Positions 34,682-43,517 of a DNA stretch of 64,000 nucleotides are shown here, piece after piece (within the stretch, counting starts at the first letter, position 1; every line of letters starts with the position of its first letter). The notes beneath the pieces are model-generated. The model was not told the origin of the DNA. It ran no database searches and saw only the letters and a program-made list of their open reading frames with translations. This DNA comes from Rugamonas sp045984285 (GTDB lineage Bacteria; Pseudomonadota; Gammaproteobacteria; Burkholderiales; Burkholderiaceae_D): NCBI RefSeq assembly GCF_045984285.3, contig NZ_JBJQIK030000001.1:558001-622000 (forward strand), read 5' to 3'. The translations under genes and the position numbers were made by a program.

Positions 34682-36604
34682 TTAGGACGACTTCCTCACA
34701 CGCAGATACCATTCGCACAGCAGGCGCACCTGCTTGGCGGTATAGCCCTTCTCGACCATGCGCGCCACGAAGTCGGCGTGCTTGTTGGCATCCTCGGCGC
34801 TGGCCTTCGCATTGAAGGAGATCACCGGCAGCAGTTCCTCCGTATTCGAGAACATCTTCTTCTCGATCACGGTGCGGAATTTTTCGTAGCTGGTCCAGGC
34901 CGGATTCTTGCCGCCGTTATTGGCGCGCGCACGCAGGCCGAAGTTGACGATCTCGTTGCGGAAGTCCTTCGGATTCGAAATGCCGGCCGGCTTCTCGATT
35001 TTTTCCAGTTCGCTGTTCAGCGCTTCGCGGTCGAAGCTCTCGCCCGTATCCGGATCGCGGTATTCCTGGTCCTGGATCCAGAAGTCGGCGAAGGTCACGT
35101 AGCGGTCGAAGATGTTCTGGCCGTACTCGGAATAGCTTTCCAGGTAGGCGGTCTGGATCTCCTTGCCGATGAAGTCCACATAGCGCTGCGCCAGGTGCTC
35201 CTTAATATAGGAGAAGTATTTCTGCTCGGTCTCCGGCGGGAACTGCTCGCGCTCCACCTGCTGCTCCAGCACATACAGCAGGTGCACCGGATTGGCCGCC
35301 ACCTCGGTGGAATCGAAGTTGAAGACCTTGGACAAAATCTTGAAGGCGAAGCGGGTGGAGAGCCCGTTCATGCCTTCGTCCACGCCCGCATAGTCGGCGT
35401 ATTCGTGGATCGACTTCGCCTTGGGATCGGTGTCCTTCAGGTTCTCGCCGTCGTAGACCAGCATCTTGCTGAAGATCGAAGAGTTCTCCGGCTCCTTCAG
35501 GCGCGACAGGATCGCGAACTGCGCCATCATGCGCAGCGTGCCCGGCGCGCACGGCGCCTCGCTGAGCGAGGAATTGCGCAGCAGCTTGTCGTAGATCTTG
35601 ATCTCGTCGGTCACGCGCAGGCAGTACGGCACCTTCACGATGTAGATACGGTCGAGGAAAGCCTCGTTATTGCGGTTGTTGCGGAAGCTCTTCCACTCGG
35701 ACTCGTTGGAGTGGGCCAGCACCACGCCATCGAAGGGAATTGCACCGAAGCCCTCGGTGCCCTTGTAATTGCCCTCCTGCGTGGCCGTCAGCAGCGGATG
35801 CAGCACCTTGATCGGCGCCTTGAACATCTCCACGAACTCCATCAGGCCCTGGTTGGCCAGGCACAGGCCGCCGGAATAGCTGTAGGCGTCCGGATCGTCC
35901 TGCGCATAGTCTTCCAGCTTGCGGATATCGACCTTGCCGACCAGCGAGGAGATGTCCTGGTTGTTCTCGTCGCCCGGTTCCGTTTTCGATACGGCCACCT
36001 GGCGCAGCACCGATGGGTAGCGCTTGACCACGCGGAACTGGTTGATGTCGCCATTGAATTCGTGCAGGCGCTTCACGGCCCACGGGCTCGGGATGCTGCG
36101 CAGGTAGCGGCGCGGAATGCCGTAGTCTTCTTCGAGGATGGTGCCGTCTTCCTGTTCGTTGAACAGGCCCAGCGGGGATTCGTTGACCGGCGAGCCTTTG
36201 AGGCAATAGAAGGGCACCTGTTCCATCAGGGACTTGAGCTTCTCTGCAATCGACGACTTGCCGCCGCCGACGGGGCCCAGCAGGTAAAGGATCTGCTTGC
36301 GTTCTTCCAGGCCTTGCGCGGCGTGGCGGAAATAGGAAACGACCTGTTCGATCACTTCCTCCATGCCGTAGAACTCGCGGAAGGCGGGGTAAATCTTGAT
36401 GACCTTGTTGGCGAAGATGCGCGACAGACGGGTGTCCGTGCGGGTATCCACCAGGGTCGGCTCGCCGATGGCTGCCAGCATGCGTTCGGCCGCGCTGGCA
36501 TAGGTCAGCGGGTCTTTCTTGCAAAGCTGCAGATATTCGGAGAGGGACATCTCCTCTTCTTTCGTGCGCTCGTACCGTGATGAGTAGTTGTCAAAAATGG
36601 TCAT
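34682..36604 (-). CDS. yeaG: PrkA-type serine protein kinase (AAA+ domain)
   Basis: 640 residues. N-terminal AAA+-like domain with Walker A LLGPVGGGKSSIAEKL, C-terminal PrkA kinase-like domain. ATG 36604 has AAGGA 7 bases upstream; ATG 36610 would be too close. In E. coli YeaG affects survival under sustained nitrogen limitation. First gene of prkA-yeaH-spoVR. Confidence 0.94.
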   Translation of the reverse strand: MTIFDNYSSRYERTKEEEMSLSEYLQLCKKDPLTYASAAERMLAAIGEPTLVDTRTDTRLSRIFANKVIKIYPAFREFYGMEEVIEQVVSYFRHAAQGLEERKQILYLLGPVGGGKSSIAEKLKSLMEQVPFYCLKGSPVNESPLGLFNEQEDGTILEEDYGIPRRYLRSIPSPWAVKRLHEFNGDINQFRVVKRYPSVLRQVAVSKTEPGDENNQDISSLVGKVDIRKLEDYAQDDPDAYSYSGGLCLANQGLMEFVEMFKAPIKVLHPLLTATQEGNYKGTEGFGAIPFDGVVLAHSNESEWKSFRNNRNNEAFLDRIYIVKVPYCLRVTDEIKIYDKLLRNSSLSEAPCAPGTLRMMAQFAILSRLKEPENSSIFSKMLVYDGENLKDTDPKAKSIHEYADYAGVDEGMNGLSTRFAFKILSKVFNFDSTEVAANPVHLLYVLEQQVEREQFPPETEQKYFSYIKEHLAQRYVDFIGKEIQTAYLESYSEYGQNIFDRYVTFADFWIQDQEYRDPDTGESFDREALNSELEKIEKPAGISNPKDFRNEIVNFGLRARANNGGKNPAWTSYEKFRTVIEKKMFSNTEELLPVISFNAKASAEDANKHADFVARMVEKGYTAKQVRLLCEWYLRVRKSS

Positions 36605-37101
36605 GTGCATGTCCTTTTCGGTAAATCTGCATTCACTGGGTCGGCAGTCATCGCGCGGCTGCTGGCCTGATCCTTGGGTGCTGCTCCTTGTCTGTTATTG
36701 TTTTGGTGTGCCAGCTTGCATGCGGCGGCATGGATTGCCCATGCCTCGGAGCTGGCTTTATAGTGGGCGCGCGGAGGGAGGATTCCGGCGTCGGATTGTG
36801 TGTGCCGTAACGCTTTCTTACGTCTATGAAATTGATTATTGCTCTAATGGTGCTGGAAGTCAAAAGATTATCCGACACGCGCAAAATTTTTCATAAACCC
36901 ATGAATCTAAAGGGAAAACCCGCGCACGTTTAACCACACATTTCGCATTATCCACCCAACGTGTTGCCACTTTTTTCACACAGTAGCACGCTTGCAGAAG
37001 CCGTGCTGAACACGGCGCAAACCGTGCGCAGTCGCACGCACTGAAAGTCGCTGCGTTCTTGCGCTAAGATGCATGAATTGACCGCGACGGAAGGAAGCCG
37101 A
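36605..37101. other. Divergent regulatory gap between yeaG and the adenine deaminase
   Basis: 497 bases. It becomes A/T-rich at 36800-36970, as expected for back-to-back promoters. TAAGAT at 37065 could be a -10 for the deaminase. No ORF with family features or RBS and no clear hairpin terminator. Confidence 0.4.
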
Positions 37102-38115
37102 ATGAACACCCAGCTCCGCCACATTGTGCAGAACATGCCCAAGGCCGAACTGCATATCCACATCGAAGGTTCACTGGAACCGGAACTGATTTTTGCGCTG
37201 GCCGAACGCAATGGCGTGGCGCTCTCCTATGCATCGGTGGAGGCGCTGCGCGCGGCCTATGCGTTTACCGACCTGCAGTCATTCCTCGATATCTACTACG
37301 CGGGGGCCAGCGTGCTGCTGAAGGAGCGGGACTTCTACGATATGACGGCGGCCTACCTGGCACGCGCGAAAGCCGATCATGTGCGCCATGCCGAAATCTT
37401 CTTCGACCCGCAAACGCATACGGTGCGCGGCGTGCCGATGGCCGACGTGATCAACGGCATTCACCGCGCCTGCGCGGACAGCGAGATCAGCGCCAGCCTG
37501 ATCCTGTGCTTCCTGCGCCACCTGAGCGAAGAGGATGCGCTGGCCACGCTGGACGCGGCCTTGCCCTTCCGCGACAAGTTCATCGGTGTAGGACTCGACT
37601 CTTCCGAAGTGGGCCATCCGCCCGAGAAGTTTGCGCGCGTATTTGCGAAGGCGCGCGAGCTCGGCCTGCACCTGGTGGCGCATGCCGGGGAGGAGGGACC
37701 GCCCGCCTATATCGAGAGCGCGCTGGATGTGCTGCATGTGGAGCGCATCGACCACGGCGTGCGGGTGCTGGAGGACCCGGCGCTGACGAAGCGTGTGGCG
37801 CAGGAGCAGATGGCGCTGACTGTTTGTCCTTTGTCCAATATCAAGCTGCGTGTATTCGATACGATGAAGGACCATAACCTGCTGCAGCTGCTGGATGCGG
37901 GACTGGCCGCCACCGTGAACTCGGACGACCCGGCCTATTTCGGCGGCTATATGAACGACAATTTCATCGCAGCTTTCGAAGCGCTGCCGCTCGGCTTGCA
38001 GCATGCGCACCAGCTGGCGCGCAACAGCTTCGCCGCCTCCTTCCTCGATGCGCCGGCCAAACAAAAATACCTTGACGAAGTAGATGCTTATTTCGCCGCC
38101 TTCAACGTCGTATAA
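37102..38115 (+). CDS. Adenine deaminase (adenosine-deaminase-like family)
   Basis: Zn-dependent deaminase of 337 residues; ATG 37102 has GGAAGG upstream. Metal ligands: HIH (18-20) in AELHIHIEGSLEPEL, the His in VAHAGEEGPP, the Asp pair in NSDDPAYFGGY. The signature GLDSSEVGHPPEKF and NSDDPAYFGGY are characteristic of the adenine rather than adenosine-specific branch, as in the experimentally studied Pseudomonas protein PA0148. It turns adenine into hypoxanthine for purine salvage. Often mislabelled as adenosine deaminase. Confidence 0.85.
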   Translation: MNTQLRHIVQNMPKAELHIHIEGSLEPELIFALAERNGVALSYASVEALRAAYAFTDLQSFLDIYYAGASVLLKERDFYDMTAAYLARAKADHVRHAEIFFDPQTHTVRGVPMADVINGIHRACADSEISASLILCFLRHLSEEDALATLDAALPFRDKFIGVGLDSSEVGHPPEKFARVFAKARELGLHLVAHAGEEGPPAYIESALDVLHVERIDHGVRVLEDPALTKRVAQEQMALTVCPLSNIKLRVFDTMKDHNLLQLLDAGLAATVNSDDPAYFGGYMNDNFIAAFEALPLGLQHAHQLARNSFAASFLDAPAKQKYLDEVDAYFAAFNVV

Positions 38116-38179
38116 CGTCGCACCTGCGGAGGCGGCGGTCCGCCGATGCGGTGCCCAGAGGAGCCTCCGTAGCGCCCCT

Positions 38180-38207
38180 GGGTTCCCGCCTCCGCGGGGA
38201 TGACGGG
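38180..38207. repeat. Intergenic repeat of the GTCATCCCCGC type
   Basis: Its complement reads CCCGTCATCCCCGCGGAGGC then GGGAACCC, a short palindromic boilerplate element common between genes of beta-proteobacteria. A diverged relative sits at 56162-56181. Confidence 0.6.
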
Positions 38208-38214
38208 AGAGTAT

Positions 38215-40746
38215 ATGTTCCTTCAAGCTCTGAGAATGACCGCGCGCGACTGGCGCGCGGGGCAGTTGCGCTTCCTGCTGGTGGCGCTGGTGGTGGCGGT
38301 GGCGGCGCTGTCCGCGGCCGGCTTCTTCATCGACCGCCTGCGTTCCGGCCTGAACCGCGACGCGCACCAGCTGCTGGGCGCGGACCTCGTGGTGAACGCC
38401 GACCAGCCGATCAGCGATGCCTGGCGTGCCGAAGCGAAGAAACGCGGCCTGCTGATCGCCGAGACCGTGATCTTCCCCAGCATGGCGCAAGCGGGAGAGG
38501 GCGACGCCGCCCAATCCGTGCTCGCTTCGCTGAAGGCCGTGAGCCCCGGCTACCCGCTGCGCGGCGCGCTCAAGATCACCACCGATGCCGCGCAGGCGGG
38601 CGACAGCGTAGGCACGCCGGCGAAAGACATCCCGGCACCCGGCACCGTCTGGCTTGACCACAACCTGCTGAGCGGCCTGAATGTGCAGGTCGGCAGCGAG
38701 ATCCGGCTCGGCGACAAGTCCTTCCGCGTGGCGCAGCTGATCGCCGCCGAACCGGACCGCGGCACCGGCTTCCTGAACTTCGCTCCGCGCGTGCTGATGC
38801 CGCTGGCGGACCTGCCAGCGACGAACCTGATCCAGGACGGCTCGCGCGTGAACTACCGCCTGCTGCTGGCGGCACCGGACGCCGCGCGCGCCGGAGCCGT
38901 GCGCGAATTCGGCCAGTGGCTGCAGGACACCATCAAAACCGGCAACATCAAGGGTGTGCGCATCGACTCGCTGGAAGACGGCCGCCCGGAAATGCGCGCC
39001 ACGCTGGACCGCGCTGACCGCTTCCTGTCGCTGGTGGGCCTGCTCTCCGCCATGCTGGCCGCTGTGGCCGTGGCGATGGCCGCGCGCCGCTTCATGATGC
39101 GCCACCTGGACGCCTGCGCCATGCTGCGCTGCCTGGGCCTCACCCAGAACCAGGTAACGGCCATCTACCTGACCGAGTTCCTGCTCTTGGGCCTGCTGGG
39201 CAGCCTGATTGGCGTGGCAGTCGGCTTCGGCGCGCATTTTGTGCTGCTGGAGATGCTGGGCAAGCTGGTGTCGGTCGAGCTGCCTGCGCCAACCATCATG
39301 CCTGCGCTGCAGGGCATCGCGACCGGCATCCTGCTGCTGGCCGGCTTTGCGCTGCCGCCCATCCTGCAGCTGCGCAATGTGCCGCATAACCGCGTTATCC
39401 GCCGCGAGCAGGGCGCGCCGCAACCGGCCGCGCTGGCCACCTATGGCCTCGGCTTGGGGGCGTTCACCGTGCTGCTGCTGTGGCAGGCGGGCGATCCCCA
39501 GCTGGCGCTGTACACGGCGCTTGGCTTCCTCGGCGCCTTCGGCCTGTTTGCGCTGGTGGGCTGGCTGGGCCTTGCTTCGCTGAAGCCGCTGCGTGGCCTG
39601 GTGAATCACCAGGGCTGGCGCTTTGCCGTCACTTCGCTGCAACGCCGCCCCGGCGCCACAGTGGTGCAGGTGGTGTCGCTGGCGCTGGGTCTGATGGCGC
39701 TGCTGCTGCTGACGGTGGTGCGCGGCGACCTGATGACGGCCTGGCGCAAGGCCACGCCGCCCGACGCACCGAACCATTTCGTGATCAATATCCAGCCGGA
39801 CCAGAAAGACGCGATCGCGCAGCGCCTGGCGCAGGCCGGCGTGAAAGACGTTCCGCTGTACCCGATGATACGCGGCCGCCTGGTGGCGGTGAACGGCAAC
39901 GCTGTCACGGCGGATACCTACACCGAAGACCGCGCACGCGGCCTCGCGTCGCGCGAATTCAACCTGTCCACCATGGACGAACTGCCGGCGCAGAACAAGA
40001 TCGTGCAGGGCGCCTGGTACCGCGACGCACCGGGCGTGGCCGAAGCTTCGGTGGAAGAAGGGCTGGCGCGAACGCTGCGCCTGAAGCTGGGCGACACCAT
40101 GCGCTTCGATATCGCAGGCTCCATGGTGGAGGCGAAGATCACCAGCCTGCGCAAGCTGGACTGGGAATCGATGCGGGTGAACTTCTTCGTCATCATCAAT
40201 CCGGCGGCCATGGCAGACACGCCGCAGACCTGGATTACCTCATTCCACCTGCCCAGGGAGTCGGCCGGCACGGGCAGTGCGCTGTCGCGCGCCTTCCCCA
40301 ATCTCACGGTGGTGGATGTGGGCACCGTGCTGCGCCAGATCCAGGCGGTGCTGGACCAGGTGATTCAGGCGGTGGAATTCCTGTTCGCCTTCACGCTCGC
40401 CTCCGGCCTGCTGGTGCTGTATGCCGCGCTGATGGGATCGCAGGACGAGCGCACACGGGAAGCTGGCCTGCTGCGCGCATTGGGCGCCACCCGGCGCCAG
40501 TTGTCGCAGGCGCAGCTGATCGAGTTCCTGCTGGTTGGTTCGCTGGCAGGCCTGCTGGCTGCGACCGGCGCGGCAGCGATGGGCTGGGCGCTCGCCACCT
40601 TCCGCTTCGAGTTTGAATGGACCTTCAATCCGGGCGTATGGTTCGCCGGCCTGGCCGTGGGCGCGCTGTGCGCAATTGCGGGCGGCTGGCTGGGACTGCG
40701 CAATGTGCTGAAGCAGCCGCCGCTTCAGACCCTGCGCGAAGCCTGA
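38215..40746 (+). CDS. FtsX-type ABC transporter permease (YbbP-like)
   Basis: Large inner-membrane permease of 843 residues from ATG 38215 (RBS GGGAG). An N-terminal membrane helix, a long periplasmic domain, then FtsX-like clusters near 265-400 and 720-840 (GLLSAMLAAVAVAMAARRFM). YbbP-type permeases usually pair with the ATPase YbbA to extract lipids or lipoproteins. No ATPase gene lies beside this one. The 3' end overlaps the convergent regulator gene by 22 bases. Confidence 0.88.
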   Translation: MFLQALRMTARDWRAGQLRFLLVALVVAVAALSAAGFFIDRLRSGLNRDAHQLLGADLVVNADQPISDAWRAEAKKRGLLIAETVIFPSMAQAGEGDAAQSVLASLKAVSPGYPLRGALKITTDAAQAGDSVGTPAKDIPAPGTVWLDHNLLSGLNVQVGSEIRLGDKSFRVAQLIAAEPDRGTGFLNFAPRVLMPLADLPATNLIQDGSRVNYRLLLAAPDAARAGAVREFGQWLQDTIKTGNIKGVRIDSLEDGRPEMRATLDRADRFLSLVGLLSAMLAAVAVAMAARRFMMRHLDACAMLRCLGLTQNQVTAIYLTEFLLLGLLGSLIGVAVGFGAHFVLLEMLGKLVSVELPAPTIMPALQGIATGILLLAGFALPPILQLRNVPHNRVIRREQGAPQPAALATYGLGLGAFTVLLLWQAGDPQLALYTALGFLGAFGLFALVGWLGLASLKPLRGLVNHQGWRFAVTSLQRRPGATVVQVVSLALGLMALLLLTVVRGDLMTAWRKATPPDAPNHFVINIQPDQKDAIAQRLAQAGVKDVPLYPMIRGRLVAVNGNAVTADTYTEDRARGLASREFNLSTMDELPAQNKIVQGAWYRDAPGVAEASVEEGLARTLRLKLGDTMRFDIAGSMVEAKITSLRKLDWESMRVNFFVIINPAAMADTPQTWITSFHLPRESAGTGSALSRAFPNLTVVDVGTVLRQIQAVLDQVIQAVEFLFAFTLASGLLVLYAALMGSQDERTREAGLLRALGATRRQLSQAQLIEFLLVGSLAGLLAATGAAAMGWALATFRFEFEWTFNPGVWFAGLAVGALCAIAGGWLGLRNVLKQPPLQTLREA

Positions 40747-41732
40747 CGTTCGCCCTCAAGGAACTCCTTGAAGGCATAGACGGGCGATGCCAGATAGTGG
40801 TCCGGCACGTCGAACAGCGCCCAGTACCAGGTCTCGCGTCCCTCGCAGACCTGGGGCGCTGCGCAGTAGCGGTGCCACTGGTCGCCGACGGCGGCGGAGT
40901 ACATGCCGTCCGCGCCCGGCTGGCTGAAGAAGGGCACCACGCGGCGTTCGCGCAGCGCTTCCAGCAGCGACGAAGGCGCGTCGTTGTCGCGCGCCATCTC
41001 GTAGTGCGAGCACATGCTCTTTGCGGTTTCGATCACCATCATCTTCGCGCGGCCGTAGCTGTCGAAGAACAGCACGCCGGTGGGGCCGTGGAACAGGTAG
41101 TGCTCCACCAGCCCGTGTTCCTTGCGCACCTGCTGGATAACGGCTGCCATGGCAGGGCAGCGCAGGAAGCCGTAATCATGCAGCGACAGCAGCTCGCACA
41201 AGGTTTCCGAATGCTTGAAAAAGAAGGCGCGCTGCATGGCCTCGATTTCCTGTTCGAGCCGGTCCAGCGCATCCTCCGCGCTTTTGCTGATATAGCGGTC
41301 GATCAGGCCGCGGTTGAAGGCATCGACCGCTATCTTTTCATCCGCCGCGCCGGTGAACAGGATCTTCTTGCAAGGGATGCCGTGCAGGGCTTCGCAGAAC
41401 TGCACGCCGTTCATCTGCGGCATGGAATAGTCCACCACCAGCACCGAGGGGATCGAAAAGCGCTGGCGCTGGCTGCTCACATGGAAGATGCGCCGCACAT
41501 CGACTGCCACATTGCGCTGGTCCGAAGTCGGGTTCAGGACGTCCAGGTTCACTTCCAGCGGCAGTTCGCTGCGCCGGGCGCTGGCGCGGAACCAGTTGAG
41601 GGCTTCCGTCGTGTCGTGAAAGGTCTTGCTGGCCAGGCCGGGATCGAGCTGGAATACCACGCTTTGCAGGAAGGAGTCGCTGTCGTCGACCAGCACCGTG
41701 GTCGTTGGATGGCTCAGAACTGGCAGTTTCAT
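40725..41732 (-). CDS. LqsR/JqsR-like response regulator, no DNA-binding domain recognised
   Basis: 335 residues from ATG 41732. An N-terminal receiver domain has the acidic pair TVLVDDSD (D16, D17) and the phosphoacceptor Asp101 in VLVVDYSMPQMNG. About 85 residues, instead of about 40, separate them because of an insertion, as in Legionella LqsR, where the phosphorylated Asp is near 108. The C-terminal half, ending YAFKEFLEGERQ, matches no helix-turn-helix I can recognise. The start overlaps the kinase gene by 4 bases. In Legionella and Janthinobacterium such pairs read alpha-hydroxyketone signals. Confidence 0.75.
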   Translation of the reverse strand: MKLPVLSHPTTTVLVDDSDSFLQSVVFQLDPGLASKTFHDTTEALNWFRASARRSELPLEVNLDVLNPTSDQRNVAVDVRRIFHVSSQRQRFSIPSVLVVDYSMPQMNGVQFCEALHGIPCKKILFTGAADEKIAVDAFNRGLIDRYISKSAEDALDRLEQEIEAMQRAFFFKHSETLCELLSLHDYGFLRCPAMAAVIQQVRKEHGLVEHYLFHGPTGVLFFDSYGRAKMMVIETAKSMCSHYEMARDNDAPSSLLEALRERRVVPFFSQPGADGMYSAAVGDQWHRYCAAPQVCEGRETWYWALFDVPDHYLASPVYAFKEFLEGERQASRRV

Positions 41733-43003
41733 TGGGCACCTGAACGGGGAAATTCCAGCACGAAGATAGCATAGGCGCTTTCGCGCGAAACACAACGTAT
41801 ATTCGCATGCCAGGCATGCATGATCTGGTGGCACAGCGCGAGGCCGATGCCGTTGCCGTTTTGCGGAGGGTGGGCGTAGAAGCGGCGGAAGATCAGCGGC
41901 ATGCGGCGCGGCGATATGCCGCAGGCGGTATCGATAAAGAGCAGGCGCGGGATGGCGTGGCCGCCATCGACCACGATGCGCACGCGGCCCTTGCCTGCGC
42001 GCTGTATCGCCTTCATGGCATTGCGCAGCAGGTTCAGCAGCACCACCACGGCCAGTTCCTCCTGGCCGGGAAAGCGGAAATTGCGGCGCACTTCCACGCT
42101 CACCTTTGCCGCGTGCACCGGGTCGCGGAAGGGATAGCGCCGCATGGCGGCATGTACGGCATTGGCCATGGACACGGTTTCGATCGGGGCCAGGCGCGTG
42201 GGCGGCGTGCTGGCGTTCACCAGGAACATATCGATCAGGTGGTTCATGCAGCGCACCTCATACTGGATGCGCGTCATCGCCAGCCTGATCTGGTCGCGCT
42301 GCGGCGTGCAGCCGTCATCCGCATCGCGCAGCAGGCGGGTGAGGCCGCGCACATTGGCTTCCACGCTGGCCAGCGGCGTGCGCATCTCGTGCGCCACCGT
42401 GCCCAGGCCCTCGCGCAGGCCGCTCAGTTTCTGGCGCTCCAGGGCATTGCGGCCCATGCGCAGCGCGCTGAGCGTGGCAAGCAGGAAGGCGTGCACCGGC
42501 AGCTGCTCCAGCACCGGGTAGGACAGCAGCATGGCGCCGCGCTGCCGGGCGATCACGCACAGCACGGCGCAGCAGGTGCCGGCCAGCCAGGCCGGCAAGG
42601 CAATGCGGTACTCGAACTGGAACAGCGCGATCAGCGCCACCATCAGGCACTGCGCCCAGATGTGGGAGCCGCCGTTCATCACGAACATATAGGTGCAGAA
42701 GAAGGGCAGGTAGTACATGGCCGCGAGCGCAACGTACAGCTTGCGCCAGAACCGGTCCGCGTGCACGGCGGCAAAGCCGAGCAGCCCGATGGCGGTGCCC
42801 ACGGCGCGGGCAGCGAAGTCTTCGTAAGGCTGCGGGAACAGCTCGGAGAATATCCAGTAATACAGCGGAAAACCGGCCGCGCCGAACCAGGCCAGCAGGA
42901 TCACGCGCAGGGCGCCGGGATTGGCCTCATGGCGGCCCGGCGCGAGGGTGGCGAACAGGCGGCGGGAACGGTGGCTCCAGGCGGGATCGGGCGCGAAACG
43001 CAT
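41729..43003 (-). CDS. CqsS/LqsS/JqsS-like sensor histidine kinase
   Basis: 424 residues. Six or so hydrophobic helices at about 33-175 with short loops (YYLPFFCTYMFVMNGGSHIW), as in the autoinducer sensors CqsS and LqsS. The H-box GTVAHEMRTPLASVE has His205. The N-box LLNLLRNAMKAI and the G-box DTACGISPRR with GNGIGLALCHQIM complete the ATP-binding domain. It couples by a 4-base overlap to the receiver protein. No lqsA/cqsA-type synthase gene is within the window. Confidence 0.78.
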   Translation of the reverse strand: MRFAPDPAWSHRSRRLFATLAPGRHEANPGALRVILLAWFGAAGFPLYYWIFSELFPQPYEDFAARAVGTAIGLLGFAAVHADRFWRKLYVALAAMYYLPFFCTYMFVMNGGSHIWAQCLMVALIALFQFEYRIALPAWLAGTCCAVLCVIARQRGAMLLSYPVLEQLPVHAFLLATLSALRMGRNALERQKLSGLREGLGTVAHEMRTPLASVEANVRGLTRLLRDADDGCTPQRDQIRLAMTRIQYEVRCMNHLIDMFLVNASTPPTRLAPIETVSMANAVHAAMRRYPFRDPVHAAKVSVEVRRNFRFPGQEELAVVVLLNLLRNAMKAIQRAGKGRVRIVVDGGHAIPRLLFIDTACGISPRRMPLIFRRFYAHPPQNGNGIGLALCHQIMHAWHANIRCVSRESAYAIFVLEFPRSGAQ

Positions 43004-43078
43004 GGCAGTAGCGGTGGGCTGTGGGAATGCCTATGGTGCAAGCAAACCCGTCCGTCTTGCGCGGAATCGTCACGAAGT

Positions 43079-43092
43079 TTGATCTTGATCAA
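43079..43092 (+). promoter_or_regulatory. Perfect FNR/ANR/DNR-type box
   Basis: TTGATCTTGATCAA matches TTGATNNNNATCAA exactly. Its centre (43085.5) is 41.5 bases upstream of 43127, the class II FNR activation distance from the globin start. Activation under low oxygen or nitric oxide is inferred. Confidence 0.8.
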
Positions 43093-43112
43093 TACCAGTG
43101 CTCGCGCTGCGT

Positions 43113-43118
43113 TATGAT
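43113..43118 (+). promoter_or_regulatory. Candidate -10 element of the globin gene
   Basis: TATGAT would place transcription start at about 43125-43127, i.e. at the ATG 43126, consistent with the upstream FNR box and a leaderless mRNA. Confidence 0.55.
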
Positions 43119-43125
43119 GGCGTCT

Positions 43126-43515
43126 ATGACTGAATCTCGCACTCTCTACGATGTGATCGGCGGCGAAACTGTCGTGCGCGCGATGGTGGACCGTTTTTAC
43201 GACCTGATGGAACTCGAACCGGAGTTCGCGGGCATCCGCGCCCTGCATCCGCCCTCGACCGACGGCTCGCGCGACAAGCTGTTCTGGTTCCTCAGCGGCT
43301 GGATGGGCGGGCCGGACCTGTACCAGGAACAGTTCGGCCATCCGCGCCTGCGCATGCGCCACATGCCTTTCGGCGTGGGCACCAGCGAACGCGACCAGTG
43401 GCTGCGCGCCATGGCCTGGGCCATGGAAGACGTTGGCATCGAAGAAGAGCTGCGGCTGCGCCTCATGCAGTCCTTCTTCCAGACCGCCGACTGGATGCGC
43501 AACAAGGCCGACTGA
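43126..43515 (+). CDS. Group II truncated hemoglobin
   Basis: 129 residues. The proximal His lies in RLRMRHMPFGVG, the G8 Trp in DQWLRAMAWAMEDVG, and the distal region is around DRFYDLMELEPEFAGIRALH. Such globins bind oxygen or detoxify nitric oxide and peroxide. ATG 43126 is preferred over the upstream in-frame ATGs at 43114 and 43117, which overlap the -10. No RBS precedes any of them. It is divergent from the sensor kinase and followed 2 bases later by rmuC. Confidence 0.88.
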   Translation: MTESRTLYDVIGGETVVRAMVDRFYDLMELEPEFAGIRALHPPSTDGSRDKLFWFLSGWMGGPDLYQEQFGHPRLRMRHMPFGVGTSERDQWLRAMAWAMEDVGIEEELRLRLMQSFFQTADWMRNKAD

Positions 43516-43517
43516 CG

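Noticed and set aside
36588..36896. Short open frame in the yeaG-deaminase gap
   Set aside because: It overlaps the yeaG start, has no RBS or recognisable domain, and Cys/Arg-rich composition fits chance.
37279..39777. An 832-codon minus-strand frame over the deaminase and permease genes
   Set aside because: It crosses two well-recognised genes and an intergenic repeat, with no motif or RBS of its own.
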